Shown: positions 17,869 through 27,041, counted from the stretch's first letter. The stretch: 64,000 bases of DNA from Planctomycetaceae bacterium (GCA_002702655.1 PABB01000073.1:97398-161397), one strand, 5' to 3'. The notes: a model not told the origin generated them from the sequence alone. Numbers and translations are program-made.

Positions 17869-18474
17869 ATGTCCGATCATCGGGAACGCGTCGCCGAAGC
17901 TGCCGCGACGGCCAAGCACCGCGTCGACGCCAAACTGGGGGAAATCTGGTGGGCCATCCTGCTGCGAGGGCTGCTGGCTCTGGCGCTGGCCGTATGCGCG
18001 TTCGTCTGGCCAGATCAAACAATTGATATCTTCGTCAAGCTGCTCGGGGCCTACTTTCTGATCGACGGCGCCATCGGCGCCATCAATGCGTACCGCAGCG
18101 GTGACAAAGCCGCGCCGCTCATGCAAGCGATTGTCAGCCTGGCTCTCGGGCTGGTGCTGCTGCTGTGGACCGACGTCGGCGAGCGGCTGTTCTTGATTCT
18201 CGTGGGAATTTGGCTGGTCCTGCAGGGAATCAGTCTGCTCATGGCAGCGTGGCGCATGGATGCGGTCGACGAGCAGCGGGGACTCGCCCTGGGGATCGGC
18301 GGCGTGATGGCCTTAATCGGCATCCTCTTCATTTTCTGGCCCGATACCAGCGTCGTTGCCATCTCGTGGCTGATCGGCGTCGGCGCCGGGGTCATCGGTG
18401 CGCTGCTCGTTTATCTCGCCACGCGCGTGAAGCGGGTCAGAGGCAGACTCGACGAGATTGGCCAGGGGGCCTGA
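17869..18474 (+). CDS. HdeD/DUF308 family membrane protein
   Basis: A 201-residue protein with about six hydrophobic helices from residue 28 on (for example ILLRGLLALALAVCAFVW, KLLGAYFLIDGAIGAI, IGVGAGVIGALLVYLATRV) arranged as paired repeats with the WP(D) turns typical of HdeD proteins, which in enterobacteria are linked to acid resistance. GAAAGG precedes the ATG at 17869; the upstream open frame is discarded. Role in this organism unknown. Confidence 0.82.
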   Translation: MSDHRERVAEAAATAKHRVDAKLGEIWWAILLRGLLALALAVCAFVWPDQTIDIFVKLLGAYFLIDGAIGAINAYRSGDKAAPLMQAIVSLALGLVLLLWTDVGERLFLILVGIWLVLQGISLLMAAWRMDAVDEQRGLALGIGGVMALIGILFIFWPDTSVVAISWLIGVGAGVIGALLVYLATRVKRVRGRLDEIGQGA

Positions 18475-18614
18475 CGCGCGTGGTGCGAATGCGTCGAGGA
18501 CGTACGCGGTGAGCCTCCGCCTCGTGGCCAACATTAACGTCAATTCGGGGAGTTCCTCAGAGAAGTCGCACGGCCAATCGTCGTGTTACGAGGGATAGGC
18601 CGCCGCAGCACGAA

Positions 18615-18639
18615 AACACGTCTGGCGTAACGTCAGACG
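18615..18639 (-). terminator. Weak terminator after the vWA gene
   Basis: Hairpin CGTCTG (18619-18624) with CAGACG (18634-18639). On the minus strand it is followed by TGTTTTC. It lies in the convergent gap between the HdeD-like gene and the vWA gene. The short stem makes the call tentative. Confidence 0.45.
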
Positions 18640-18677
18640 CTCGACCTCTTGGGCTTCGATTCCGCCAAACCGCCGAC

Positions 18678-20096
18678 TCACTGCCCCCGGAACCCGCCGC
18701 CGGTGATGTTGGCGACGGTCCGTAGGAACGTCGACGTGTTCTGGTCGAAGTAGTTGCCCAGGCCGATCGTGTTGACCGGGATGTCGGCGTGGGCCTGGCA
18801 CAGGCGGTAGATTTCTTGGGCGAGTTGCTCGTCGTAGCGGCCGGTCGACGCCCGGCTGGGGGCGCCGTCGGACAGCAGCAAAATGGTGTCGACGTCGTAC
18901 TGGTAGGCTTTTTGCAGCGCGGCGAGCGTGTTGGTATTGCCGCCCGGCTCGATGCGGCGGACCTGGTTCAGCAGCGACTCGCGGCGCTGGGCGCCGGCGT
19001 CGCCGCGGAGGTCGGCCAGTTCGCCCGTGTCGGGGAAGGCGCGCACGTCGGCGGCGAACACGATCAGCAGACCTTCCTGCACGTTGAGATGCCGCAGCCA
19101 CATGCCGGCGATGCTCTGGGCCTCGGCCCAGCGGTCGGCCCCGCGGGCGCCCGGTTCGCGCATGCTGCCGGAGGCGTCGAACAGAATCGCGACGCGGCGC
19201 ATCGGCCCGCGCAACCCGACCAGCAGCTTGTTGTTTTCAGCCTCGGCCAACAGCTCGGCCTGGCGTTGCCGTTCGGCATCGCTCAGTTCGGCTTCGAGCT
19301 GCTGCTTCTCGCCCTCCAAGCTCTTCAGCAGCGTCGTGGCCGAGCGGAGTTGGGCCAGATAATCCTCGGCGCGCGAATCAGCGGCGGCGATCTTTTCCTG
19401 CAGGGCACGGTCCGACTCTTCGGACGCGACGCGCATCGCCTGGGCGTCGTCGCGAGCGGCCACCAGATCGATGTGCATCTCCTTAAGCCGCGCTTTGAGC
19501 GACGCCACGATCGATCCCAGTTCGTCGGCCTGCCGCTTGAGCCGTTCGCGCTGCTCTTCGATTTCCGCCAGCGCCGCGACCTTGCGTTCCAGGTCCGAGG
19601 TCAACGCTTCGAGCCGTTCGCGGAGCGTGAGATTGCTGGAGGTCAATTCACCGCGGGCGGCGACCAGCTGGGCCTTTTCCTCAAGCAGCGCGTCGCGGGC
19701 GGTGACCAGCGACTGCCGCTCGGTCTCCAGCGCCGATTTTTCCGATAGCAGGTTTTCCAGCTTGGTGTTCAGTTGGGCCAGCGCCGCGAGCTTTTCGACC
19801 AACTGGGCCTGCAGCGCGTCGCGCTCTTCTTGCGTGAGTTGCAGCGTCGCGTTGGTCTGATCGATCAGGTCGCGGACCGAGTCAAGCTGCAGCTGCACGT
19901 CGTCCAACGTGGCGGAGAGCGCCGCTTTTTGCGACGAGAGTTCGTCCTGTCGCCGCACGCCGCTGACCACGCGCGACTCCAAAAACACGGCGATGGCCAT
20001 GATCAACACGACCGTGAACAGCGTCACGTCGTTGCTGGCAATCCAGCCGGCCAGGCCCGCTTCGCTGGAGCGCGTTGTCACCTTTTCGAGATGCAT
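18678..20096 (-). CDS. Membrane-anchored coiled-coil vWA protein, likely partner of the channel gene
   Basis: A 472-residue protein. A short N-terminus leads to one membrane helix at about 24-40 (TLFTVVLIMAIAVFL) with Asp23 just before it. A long coiled coil spans about 45-290, rich in Leu/Glu/Gln heptads, and a von Willebrand factor A domain spans about 300-472 with the metal site DASGS (Asp307, Ser309, Ser311). The layout is that of MotB/TolR/ExbD partners (one helix with an N-terminal acidic residue), but with a vWA domain at the far end. It lies downstream of a MotA/TolQ-like gene on the same strand, 119 bases apart. A truncated second copy lies at 17513-17615. Confidence 0.85.
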   Translation of the reverse strand: MHLEKVTTRSSEAGLAGWIASNDVTLFTVVLIMAIAVFLESRVVSGVRRQDELSSQKAALSATLDDVQLQLDSVRDLIDQTNATLQLTQEERDALQAQLVEKLAALAQLNTKLENLLSEKSALETERQSLVTARDALLEEKAQLVAARGELTSSNLTLRERLEALTSDLERKVAALAEIEEQRERLKRQADELGSIVASLKARLKEMHIDLVAARDDAQAMRVASEESDRALQEKIAAADSRAEDYLAQLRSATTLLKSLEGEKQQLEAELSDAERQRQAELLAEAENNKLLVGLRGPMRRVAILFDASGSMREPGARGADRWAEAQSIAGMWLRHLNVQEGLLIVFAADVRAFPDTGELADLRGDAGAQRRESLLNQVRRIEPGGNTNTLAALQKAYQYDVDTILLLSDGAPSRASTGRYDEQLAQEIYRLCQAHADIPVNTIGLGNYFDQNTSTFLRTVANITGGGFRGQ

Positions 20097-20136
20097 AAGA
20101 GCCTCTCAAACCACCGGGGAGTTGTCGTCGGATCGA

Positions 20137-20211
20137 GTGCCACGGCGCTGTGAGCCGTGAGCAGCTGAGAAACCATTGGCAATTCGCACGGCTCACAGAG
20201 CCGTGGCACGC
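20137..20211. repeat. Inverted pair of CACGGCT palindromes
   Basis: Two units, 20137-20160 and 20186-20211, each a hairpin around GCCGTG/CACGGC, in opposite orientation with a 25-base spacer. The pair fills the gap between the channel gene and the vWA gene. The same pair layout occurs at 23799-23873. Confidence 0.8.
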
Positions 20212-20215
20212 ATTC

Positions 20216-21268
20216 TCAACGGGGCTTGGAGCCGTTGCCCGCGGCCGACAATGGCGCGGGCGGCGCCGGCGGGGCGTGATCTTCGGCCCCGTGCAGTCGC
20301 TGAGTGGCTTCGCTGATGTCGGCGACCGCGGCCGCCAGGACTTTGCTGGCCTGCAGTTGCAGCCGGGCGGCGTCGTGGAATTCGTGGTCAATCGTCGTGC
20401 GGAACGCGGCGACCGACACGTCGAGATTCGACACGCTGCGCGTCGCGGCGGGCGCCAGGTCTTCTAGCAGATGGGCGGACGCTTTGAGCGCATCGCGGGC
20501 GTCGCGCAATGCGCGGGGCACGCCTTCCAAATCATGCTGAAACGTGGCGACCGCTTGTTCCAACTGTGCGGCGACCGCGGCAAACGACCGCGCGACCTTT
20601 TGCTGATCGACCAGCGCCGCGGCCGTGGCCGGTTGAGCCCGGCCGGCGTGGCGCCAGATCGCGGCGTCGAACCACGTGCGGGCCGTGATCCGCAGCCGCT
20701 CCAACCGGCCGCTCGCCAGGTGCAGCAGGATCTGGTTGATCAGCGCCAGCACGGCGCCCGTGCCCACCCCGCTGACCAGCGGGGTGACCGCGGCCAGGAT
20801 GGTTCCCAGCGACCGCTCGCCCTCGCCGTTGACTTCCAACCAGTAGAAGCCCAGCACGGTCAGCACCACGCCCAGCAGCGGCGCCATGACGCTCATCCGC
20901 TGAAGCATCAGGTACGCCGGTTCGCTGGCGATCCGCACGTCCAGCTCGTGCAGCGCCTCGTCGCGCGTGAACCGGCCGGTTGGCGCCTTTTCTTCGGGAG
21001 TCGCATTGGGAGCCGGCGCGGGAAACTCCGCCAGCACCCACCGCAGCCAGCCGAACCGTCGCGGGGCCTCGGCGACCTCGCACCGGCCGTCGCTGCCCCA
21101 GGAGAGTTCCTGGTTCAGGTCCTTGAGCGTGCGGCGCTGCGAGCCCGCGCGCCAGAACACGCGCCAGCTCAATAGGATTTGGACAACGAAGAACGAGATT
21201 CCGACGACGGCGACGATCGCCTCGTGTCCGGAGAGCTGCCGGACCCAGTCGAGAAACTGCGTGATCAC
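20216..21268 (-). CDS. MotA/TolQ/ExbB-family proton channel protein with coiled tail
   Basis: A 350-residue protein with three predicted membrane helices: about 15-35, 127-145 (VMAPLLGVVLTVLGFYWL) and 160-186 (AVTPLVSGVGTGAVLALINQ). This is the topology of TolQ/ExbB, and the last two helices carry the family's APLLG...TVLG and TP..SGVGTG patterns. After about residue 200 a long helical, Ala/Asp-rich tail follows, ending in a Pro-rich stretch. Such proteins use the proton gradient to drive a partner across the envelope. The next gene downstream is a one-helix vWA protein, the likely partner. No TolR/ExbD/MotB gene is present. Confidence 0.83.
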   Translation of the reverse strand: MITQFLDWVRQLSGHEAIVAVVGISFFVVQILLSWRVFWRAGSQRRTLKDLNQELSWGSDGRCEVAEAPRRFGWLRWVLAEFPAPAPNATPEEKAPTGRFTRDEALHELDVRIASEPAYLMLQRMSVMAPLLGVVLTVLGFYWLEVNGEGERSLGTILAAVTPLVSGVGTGAVLALINQILLHLASGRLERLRITARTWFDAAIWRHAGRAQPATAAALVDQQKVARSFAAVAAQLEQAVATFQHDLEGVPRALRDARDALKASAHLLEDLAPAATRSVSNLDVSVAAFRTTIDHEFHDAARLQLQASKVLAAAVADISEATQRLHGAEDHAPPAPPAPLSAAGNGSKPR

Positions 21269-21589
21269 GCGAGCACCTGTGGCGGGGCACCTGGGGCGGG
21301 AGAGGGGCGGGGACCGATCATTTTAGCAATTGGCCAGGCGCCGGGTGCGGGAATTCCCGCGGCGATCCCCGCCGGCGGGCGGCGATCGCGACCGCCGGGC
21401 CCGCAAAAACGGGAGATATTCGCGCGACAGTCCGGCGGAGGCGCGGCGGAGGGACCGCACGCGAGAGGCCCGCTGCCGTCATTGCTCGCGGTGCCGTCAG
21501 GAGATGTGGCCGCCTCTTGCCGCTGCGCGGCCCAGGTAGGCTCGCGCGCCAACCTGGGCTACCCAATCTGGTCGCCAAGTAGCGGCTCG
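21269..21589. other. Gene-free gap with one hairpin
   Basis: About 320 bases between the channel gene start and the end of the isomerase gene, both on the minus strand. It should carry the channel gene promoter. A hairpin GCCCAGGT (21530-21537) with ACCTGGGC (21552-21559) lies close to the isomerase stop. No gene seen. Confidence 0.55.
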
Positions 21590-22564
21590 CTATGGAAGGC
21601 GCATCGTCAGCAGCACGGTTTTGCCCGCGGGCGTGATCGTCCGCGCGTCGGACGCCGCGGGGATGAGGGCCGATTGGCCAGCCGCGAGCGGCTGGCCCGC
21701 GGGGTCGCCGGCGAGCGTGGCGGCGCCCTCGATCACCAGCACGATGTGGAATTGATCGCCGCCGCCGATTTCCGTTGGCTCGTCGAGCGTCCACCGCTCG
21801 AGCACGAACTTGTCGCAGCGGACCAGTTCCTCGCGCCACGGGGCAATCGCCTGGGGCGTCTGCGGGGCGACCGGGCCGCGTTGGTAGTCGGTCACCTCCA
21901 GCGATTGCTCGATGTGCAACGGGCGCGGCTGGCCGTCGGCGCCGACGCGGTTCCAATCGAACAGGCGAAAGGTCGTGTCGCTCGCCTGCTGGATCTCCGC
22001 GATGACCAGCCCGGCGCCCAGCGCGTGGACCGTGCCCGCGGGGATGAACACGCAGTCGCCCGGCTTGGCTTCGATTTGGTGCAGGCAGCGGTCGCTCTCG
22101 CCGGCCTCGACCGCGGCGGCGAGCTCGTCGCGGTCGACGCCCGCTTTGAGGCCCGCGTAAATGATGCTGCCCGGGTCGGCGGCCACGACGACCCACGCTT
22201 CGGTCTTGCCCAGATCGGGCGGGTCGAGCTCGGCGCCCTGGGCGTCGTTGGGGTGAACCTGCACCGACAGCGTGCGATTGCAGTCGAGCAGCTTCAGTAG
22301 CAGCGGGAACCGGTCGACGCCGGCGTGGCGGCCCAGCAGTTCGTCTTCGCGCAGGCGGACCAACTCGCCCAGCGACGTGCCGGCCAGCGGGCCGTGGGCG
22401 ACCACGCTCTGATCCTCGCCGTGGTCGACGACTTCCCAGCTCTCGGCGTAGTCGTCGCCATCGCCAATGGGCTTGCCGAACAGCTCGCCCAGCCGGCGGC
22501 CCCCCCACAAGTATTGGCGAAACAGCGGCTGAAAACGGAGCGGATAATCGCAGGAAGCGGACAC
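21590..22564 (-). CDS. manA: Mannose-6-phosphate isomerase (class I)
   Basis: Interconverts fructose-6-phosphate and mannose-6-phosphate, feeding mannose-containing polymers. The 324-residue chain has the type I features: PLFRQYLWGGRRL at the start, the zinc-site segment LSVQVHPND, a second zinc region around KPGDCVFIPAGTVHA, and the catalytic-region arginine in a C-terminal cupin (IEGAATLAGDP). Length fits the short bacterial form. The GTG at 22564 is preferred (AGGAA about ten bases upstream, family-like N-terminus); an ATG at 22639 would add 25 Pro/Arg-rich residues. It is divergent from tatC. Confidence 0.9.
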   Translation of the reverse strand: MSASCDYPLRFQPLFRQYLWGGRRLGELFGKPIGDGDDYAESWEVVDHGEDQSVVAHGPLAGTSLGELVRLREDELLGRHAGVDRFPLLLKLLDCNRTLSVQVHPNDAQGAELDPPDLGKTEAWVVVAADPGSIIYAGLKAGVDRDELAAAVEAGESDRCLHQIEAKPGDCVFIPAGTVHALGAGLVIAEIQQASDTTFRLFDWNRVGADGQPRPLHIEQSLEVTDYQRGPVAPQTPQAIAPWREELVRCDKFVLERWTLDEPTEIGGGDQFHIVLVIEGAATLAGDPAGQPLAAGQSALIPAASDARTITPAGKTVLLTMRLP

Positions 22565-22698
22565 GGGAGGCGGATTCCTGAAGGCTGGACGCGACGGGCG
22601 GGGCGCGACAGGCGCCCGTTGGGCGGCGTCGCTTTGCAAGCTAGAATAGCAATCTTCACGCCAGCCATCGAGCCACCCCCTGCCCTGCGACCGCCCTC

Positions 22699-23772
22699 AT
22701 GCCGACGCCCGACGACGAAGCCCGGCTCGAACAGACGAAAATGTCGTTCGGCGAGCACCTGGAGGAGCTGCGGTCGGCGCTGGTCAAATCGCTGATGGCC
22801 TGGGCCGTGGGCACGGCCATCGGGCTGCTGGTGGGCTACGACATTGTCGAGTACATCCAGAAGCCGCTGAAAAAGGGGCTGAAGAATCACTACGAGGGGA
22901 TCGTCGAACGGCAGACGCTGGCCGAGTTGCAAGCGCTGGCCGACGCAGGCGAGCCCGTGCCCGACGACCTGAAGGCGGCCGCTAAGGAGTTCGCGGCACA
23001 AGGCTTGGCGCCGCACGTGATGTACGTCGACCCGCAGGCGCTGCTGGAGGCCGTGCGGGCGCAGTGGCCCGAGCAATTCGGCGACGGGCGTCTGCCCGAG
23101 TCGACAGGGCCGCCCGAGTTGAACCCGGACAAGATGCTGCGGCTGAAGGTGTACCAGCCGTTGGACGAGGACCCGCGGCTGCGCGTGATCGGCCTGGGCG
23201 TCGAAGAGCCGTTCATGGTGTACATCAAGACGTCGCTGGTGGCGGGGCTCGTCTTTGCGTCGCCGTTCATCTTCTACTACATGTGGCAATTCGTCGCGGC
23301 CGGGCTGTACAGCCGCGAGCGCAACTACGTGTACACCTACCTGCCGATGAGCATCGGATTGTTCGCGGCGGGGGCGGCGTTGGCGTTTTTCGTGGCGTTC
23401 GAGTTCATGCTGAAGTTCCTGTTCTGGTTCTTCGAAATCACCGGCGTCGATCCCGATCCGCGGCTGAGCTACTGGGTGACGGTCGTGTTGCTGATGCCGC
23501 TGGGATTCGGGATCAGCTTTCAATTGCCGCTGGTCATGCTGGCGATCGAGCGGATGGGAATCATCAGCATCGAGTCGTATGTGAAAAAGTGGCGGATCGC
23601 CGTGCTGGTCATCTGTACGATCAGCGTGTTTCTTACCCCCGCCGATTTGGGCAGCATGGTCGTGATGGCCACGCCGTTGGTGGGGCTGTATTTCGGCGGG
23701 ATCATGCTATGCAAGTACATGCCCCGCGGCGGAGCGGATAGGGTGGCAGCCGCAAGCGATGCGGCCGATTGA
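22699..23772 (+). CDS. tatC: Twin-arginine translocase subunit TatC with large insert
   Basis: Core receptor of the twin-arginine export pathway in the inner membrane. The N-terminus MSFGEHLEELRSAL is the signal-peptide-binding signature. After the first helix (about 30-50) there is an insert of roughly 110-120 polar residues (about 55-175) before the usual sequence resumes at VEEPFMVYIKTSL; the later helices follow the family, with the FLTPADLG motif near the end. Total 357 residues against about 250 for typical TatC. No tatA/tatB lies next to it. ATG at 22699. Confidence 0.93.
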   Translation: MPTPDDEARLEQTKMSFGEHLEELRSALVKSLMAWAVGTAIGLLVGYDIVEYIQKPLKKGLKNHYEGIVERQTLAELQALADAGEPVPDDLKAAAKEFAAQGLAPHVMYVDPQALLEAVRAQWPEQFGDGRLPESTGPPELNPDKMLRLKVYQPLDEDPRLRVIGLGVEEPFMVYIKTSLVAGLVFASPFIFYYMWQFVAAGLYSRERNYVYTYLPMSIGLFAAGAALAFFVAFEFMLKFLFWFFEITGVDPDPRLSYWVTVVLLMPLGFGISFQLPLVMLAIERMGIISIESYVKKWRIAVLVICTISVFLTPADLGSMVVMATPLVGLYFGGIMLCKYMPRGGADRVAAASDAAD

Positions 23773-23798
23773 CCAGGGGAGCGGGACGAAGCTCCAGC

Positions 23799-23873
23799 GT
23801 GCCACGGCTCTGTGAGCGTGCGCAACGGAGAATCGGTCGGCGCTGCACACGGCCCACAGAGCCGTGGCACGCA
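23799..23873. repeat. Inverted pair of CACGGCT palindromes
   Basis: Units at 23799-23820 and 23848-23873 of the GTGCCACGGCTCTGTGAGC type in opposite orientation, about 27 bases apart, between tatC and the convergent ABC permease. The left unit has lost two bases of its second arm. Confidence 0.75.
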
Positions 23874-23916
23874 CTTGGAGCATATCCACAGCGCCTGCGG
23901 TGCGTCGTGCGATTCT

Positions 23917-25713
23917 CTAGCCCGGCGCCGACTGACCGGCGGCTTCAGTGCGCGGGATGTCGGTCGGCTCGTCGGGGCGGCCCGTGTTGCGGCCGGCGAG
24001 GCGCTCGAAATCATTGATCAAGACATTCAGCAAGCCAATCGTCGCCACGGCGTAGCCGAGCACGCCCAGGAAATACGCGGTGGTCATTTCCGCTTCGACG
24101 GAACTGTACCCAAAGTCCGTGACGGAGTCTCGGTAGAACATGGCCGGGCAGAACAGCAGAAACGGCATGCAGGGAGCGAGCCCCAGCATCATTTCATCGC
24201 CGCCGCCAGAGTTCACCGCGATCGCGCAGCAGCAGAACAGATACCCGCCGCCGGTGATCACGGCCACGGCCAGCGTGGCGCCCGTGGCGCGGAGCGTGGT
24301 GGCCGAGCGCAGCGAAAACCACAGTCCCAGGACCGTCACAAAGGCGGCGAGGTCCAATAGCGTGCCCAGCGCGATCACGGCGGCGACCAGCACGCCAAGA
24401 TCAAACAGGACGCCGGCGAACCAGGCGCCGGCCAACAGGAAGAGCCCCCACTTCAACGCCCACAGGTTCCCCAGCAATTTGCCGTAAATCACCTCGGCCC
24501 CAGAGAGCGGCGTGGCCATCAGCGACAGCCAGCAGTCGCGTTCTTTTTCGGAGGTCACCAGCCCCGCCGCCCGCGATGCGGCCAACAGCAGCAGCCCCGT
24601 GCCCAACAAGCCCGACAGGCCGGCGAGGTACTCGGCGTACATCGACGCGGCGCCGGAGCGGAAGGTCGCCCGCCGCGAGCCAGCTTCGACAAGCGCGAAG
24701 ATCGTGAAACCGATGACCGCCACGGCGATGATCGCGGCCGCGGCCGCGCCGGCGATTCCCAGTCGCGTCTTCGCCACGCCCGCGAACGCCTCTTTCCACA
24801 GCATCGGCCGCTTGCCCAACGGCGGCCGCCAAGTGAGTCGGCCCGCGGCGGTTTGCAGCTTGGCCCGCGTCCCGACGGCGGCGGTGCGGACGATCTCGCG
24901 GAGATGGACCCGCCGCACGGCAGCCACGGCCACGCCCGTCAGCGCAATCGCCAGGGCCGCATGCCAGCCGACGACGCGCCACACCTCGGCCATATCCAGG
25001 TCGACGCCCCCCAGCGTGACGGCCTCAGCGAGCGTCATCACGGGATTGAGCCGCGCCAGCCACATGACGGCCGCCGCTGCCGGCGAGTTGGCCATTCCCA
25101 GCGCGCCGAACAGTCCGAAAACCAGCGTCGGCACAAACAGCACCGCGATCATCACCAGATAGACGCGCATTGCCGCGTCGCGCGAGCGTTTGGACCACAC
25201 GGAAATGCACGTCGCCAGCGCCGTGAGCAACAATGCCGTGCTGGCGGCCAGCAGAAACGACGCCGCGAGCGACTGCACGGGAATGCCGCCCAACAGCCGA
25301 AATAACAGCAGCATCGGCAAACCGGCCAGAAACAATTGTCCGGCCAACAACAGGCGCGACGCCACTTTGCCGACGACGATTTCCGCGTTGGACAGATCGG
25401 TGACGAACAGATACTCGATCGTGCGCCGCTCGCGTTCGGTGGCGATCGTCCCTGTGGCCAGCGCCGGGGTGATCGCCATCACGGCCAGCAGTTGGACCCA
25501 ACTGTACGATTCGAACACGGCCCGGGCGACCGCGGCCGACGAGCGGATCGACACGCGACCTCCGCTCTGCCATTGCTGATACTCCCGCCGCTGCTCATAG
25601 GTCATCCACATGACCAACAGCAAAATGACGCAGTACGCGACCCGCACCAGGAAGTAGCGGCGCCGGCGCCCCGCGGCAGTCAGCTCGTAGCGAAAGATCG
25701 GCCCGGTCAGCAT
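23917..25713 (-). CDS. ABC-2 type transporter permease
   Basis: A 598-residue membrane protein with about 10-12 hydrophobic segments. It starts MLTGPIFRYELTAAGRRRRY and has the ABC-2/NosY-like segment TIATERERRTIEYLFVTDLS near residue 105-125, repeated in the second half as SEKERDCWLSLMATPLSG, so the chain looks like two fused permease halves. The usual ATPase is not adjacent. The ATG at 25713 is chosen because CGGAG precedes it and it starts the conserved N-terminus; the longer open frame upstream runs through repeat DNA. Substrate unknown. Confidence 0.82.
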   Translation of the reverse strand: MLTGPIFRYELTAAGRRRRYFLVRVAYCVILLLVMWMTYEQRREYQQWQSGGRVSIRSSAAVARAVFESYSWVQLLAVMAITPALATGTIATERERRTIEYLFVTDLSNAEIVVGKVASRLLLAGQLFLAGLPMLLLFRLLGGIPVQSLAASFLLAASTALLLTALATCISVWSKRSRDAAMRVYLVMIAVLFVPTLVFGLFGALGMANSPAAAAVMWLARLNPVMTLAEAVTLGGVDLDMAEVWRVVGWHAALAIALTGVAVAAVRRVHLREIVRTAAVGTRAKLQTAAGRLTWRPPLGKRPMLWKEAFAGVAKTRLGIAGAAAAAIIAVAVIGFTIFALVEAGSRRATFRSGAASMYAEYLAGLSGLLGTGLLLLAASRAAGLVTSEKERDCWLSLMATPLSGAEVIYGKLLGNLWALKWGLFLLAGAWFAGVLFDLGVLVAAVIALGTLLDLAAFVTVLGLWFSLRSATTLRATGATLAVAVITGGGYLFCCCAIAVNSGGGDEMMLGLAPCMPFLLFCPAMFYRDSVTDFGYSSVEAEMTTAYFLGVLGYAVATIGLLNVLINDFERLAGRNTGRPDEPTDIPRTEAAGQSAPG

Positions 25714-25831
25714 GGACGCTCCGCGCGGCGAGGGGGCGAGACCAACAACGGCCGCGATCCTACCACGCGAGGCACGCCAACTCCAGGAAACACACGGCGT
25801 CGACATTGAGAGCTGCGAACCCCGCGTCTTC

Positions 25832-26071
25832 CCCAGCTGGCTTGCCCAGCGGGGGGCGCCTTGTAGCCAATTCTCACTGCTGGACAAGCCAGCAGCGGCA
25901 CGCGGCGCGCCCGTAGGTCAGGCTTTCCAGCCTGACAACGCACCAACGTACCAAGCGGCGCCGACACGGAACCCGAGTTCGCTCCTGCAGAGCCACCGTA
26001 TCGTGACCGCAGTGCGTGCTGATTGCCCAACCGGCTGGCGGCGCCAAGTCAGGCTGGAAAGCCTGACCTAC
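25832..26071. repeat. Two palindrome pairs back to back, including a solo REPIN-like pair
   Basis: A degenerate pair of the CCACTGCTGG type (about 25832-25858 and 25875-25904) is followed by a pair of the CAGGCT-TTCC-AGCCTG type: GTAGGTCAGGCTTTCCAGCC... at 25913-25936 and its inverse at 26048-26071. The second type is the one flanking the transposase at 53082-53762, but here the spacer is about 111 bases and no transposase is present. Confidence 0.8.
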
Positions 26072-26081
26072 GAGTGCGCCT

Positions 26082-27041
26082 TTAGACCTGGTAGTTGACT
26101 TCCGGGCGCAGCTCGTCGGGATCTTCCGAGTGCATTCGCAGCTGGGGCTTCTCCAGTACCACGGTGGTGGCCGGCTTGACGCTGTGGGTGAGCCATACGC
26201 TGGAACCGATGACCGAGTCGCGACCGATGACCGTGCGGCCGCCCAGCACCGTCGCGTTGGCGTAGATGACCACGTTGTCCTCGAGCGTCGGGTGGCGTTT
26301 CTGGCCGCGAACCAGGTTGCCGTCGCCGTCGGTGGGGAAGCTCAACGCCCCCAGCGTGACGCCCTGGTAGATCTTCACATGCTCGCCGATCTCGCAGGTT
26401 TCGCCGATCACCACGCCCGTGCCGTGATCGATGAAAAAGTAATCGCCGATTGTGGCCCCCGGGTGGATGTCGATGCCGGTGCGACTGTGCGCCCACTCGG
26501 TCATCATCCGCGGGATGAAGGGGATCTCCAGCCGAAACAGCAGGTTGGCCAATCGGTACACGGTCACCGCGAACAGACCGGGGTAGCAGAAGATGACTTC
26601 ATCGGTCGTGCGGCAAGCGGGGTCGCCGTCGTAGGACGCTTGGACGTCGGTGGCCAGGTGGGCGCGCAGTTCCGGCAACGTGTCCAGGAATTGCAGCGTC
26701 TTGGCCTGACCCAGCGCTTCGTAGTCTTGCTGTTCGTCGCAATCGCTGGTGGCGCCCGCCTCGTGCCGCAGGGCGCGGCCAATCTGCCGCGTGAGAGTGT
26801 CGTGCAGTCGGTCGACCAACTCGCCGACGAAGTAGCCGACATTGCCGAAGTGCAGCCCTTCGCGTCGCCGGTACCCCGGGTACATCAGCTCGATCAAGTC
26901 GCAGGTCGCCGCGATCACTTCGTCATAGTTCGGCAGCGGGCAATGATCCAAGTGGTTGATCTTGCCCAAGCGGCGGTAGGTCTCCACCATCCGTTCGGTG
27001 ATGCTGGGCAATTGGTCTTTGAGTCGAAAATCGGTCGCCAT
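26082..27041 (-). CDS. cysE: Serine O-acetyltransferase
   Basis: Makes O-acetylserine from serine and acetyl-CoA, the first step of cysteine synthesis. The 319-residue protein has an N-terminal helical region (1-165) and a C-terminal left-handed beta helix of hexapeptides beginning [19 protein letters not shown], with the catalytic histidine in that segment and [16 protein letters not shown] after it. It resembles the longer SrpH/EpsC-type enzymes. The ATG at 27041 follows AAAGGA at a good distance; a longer upstream frame is discarded. It is followed by the palindrome cluster. Confidence 0.93.
   Translation of the reverse strand: MATDFRLKDQLPSITERMVETYRRLGKINHLDHCPLPNYDEVIAATCDLIELMYPGYRRREGLHFGNVGYFVGELVDRLHDTLTRQIGRALRHEAGATSDCDEQQDYEALGQAKTLQFLDTLPELRAHLATDVQASYDGDPACRTTDEVIFCYPGLFAVTVYRLANLLFRLEIPFIPRMMTEWAHSRTGIDIHPGATIGDYFFIDHGTGVVIGETCEIGEHVKIYQGVTLGALSFPTDGDGNLVRGQKRHPTLEDNVVIYANATVLGGRTVIGRDSVIGSSVWLTHSVKPATTVVLEKPQLRMHSEDPDELRPEVNYQV

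Noticed and set aside
20216-21268. Reading the channel/vWA pair as a Zorya defence system
   Set aside because: The partner has a vWA domain rather than an OmpA-type domain and no ZorC/D/E-like helicase or nuclease is next to it.
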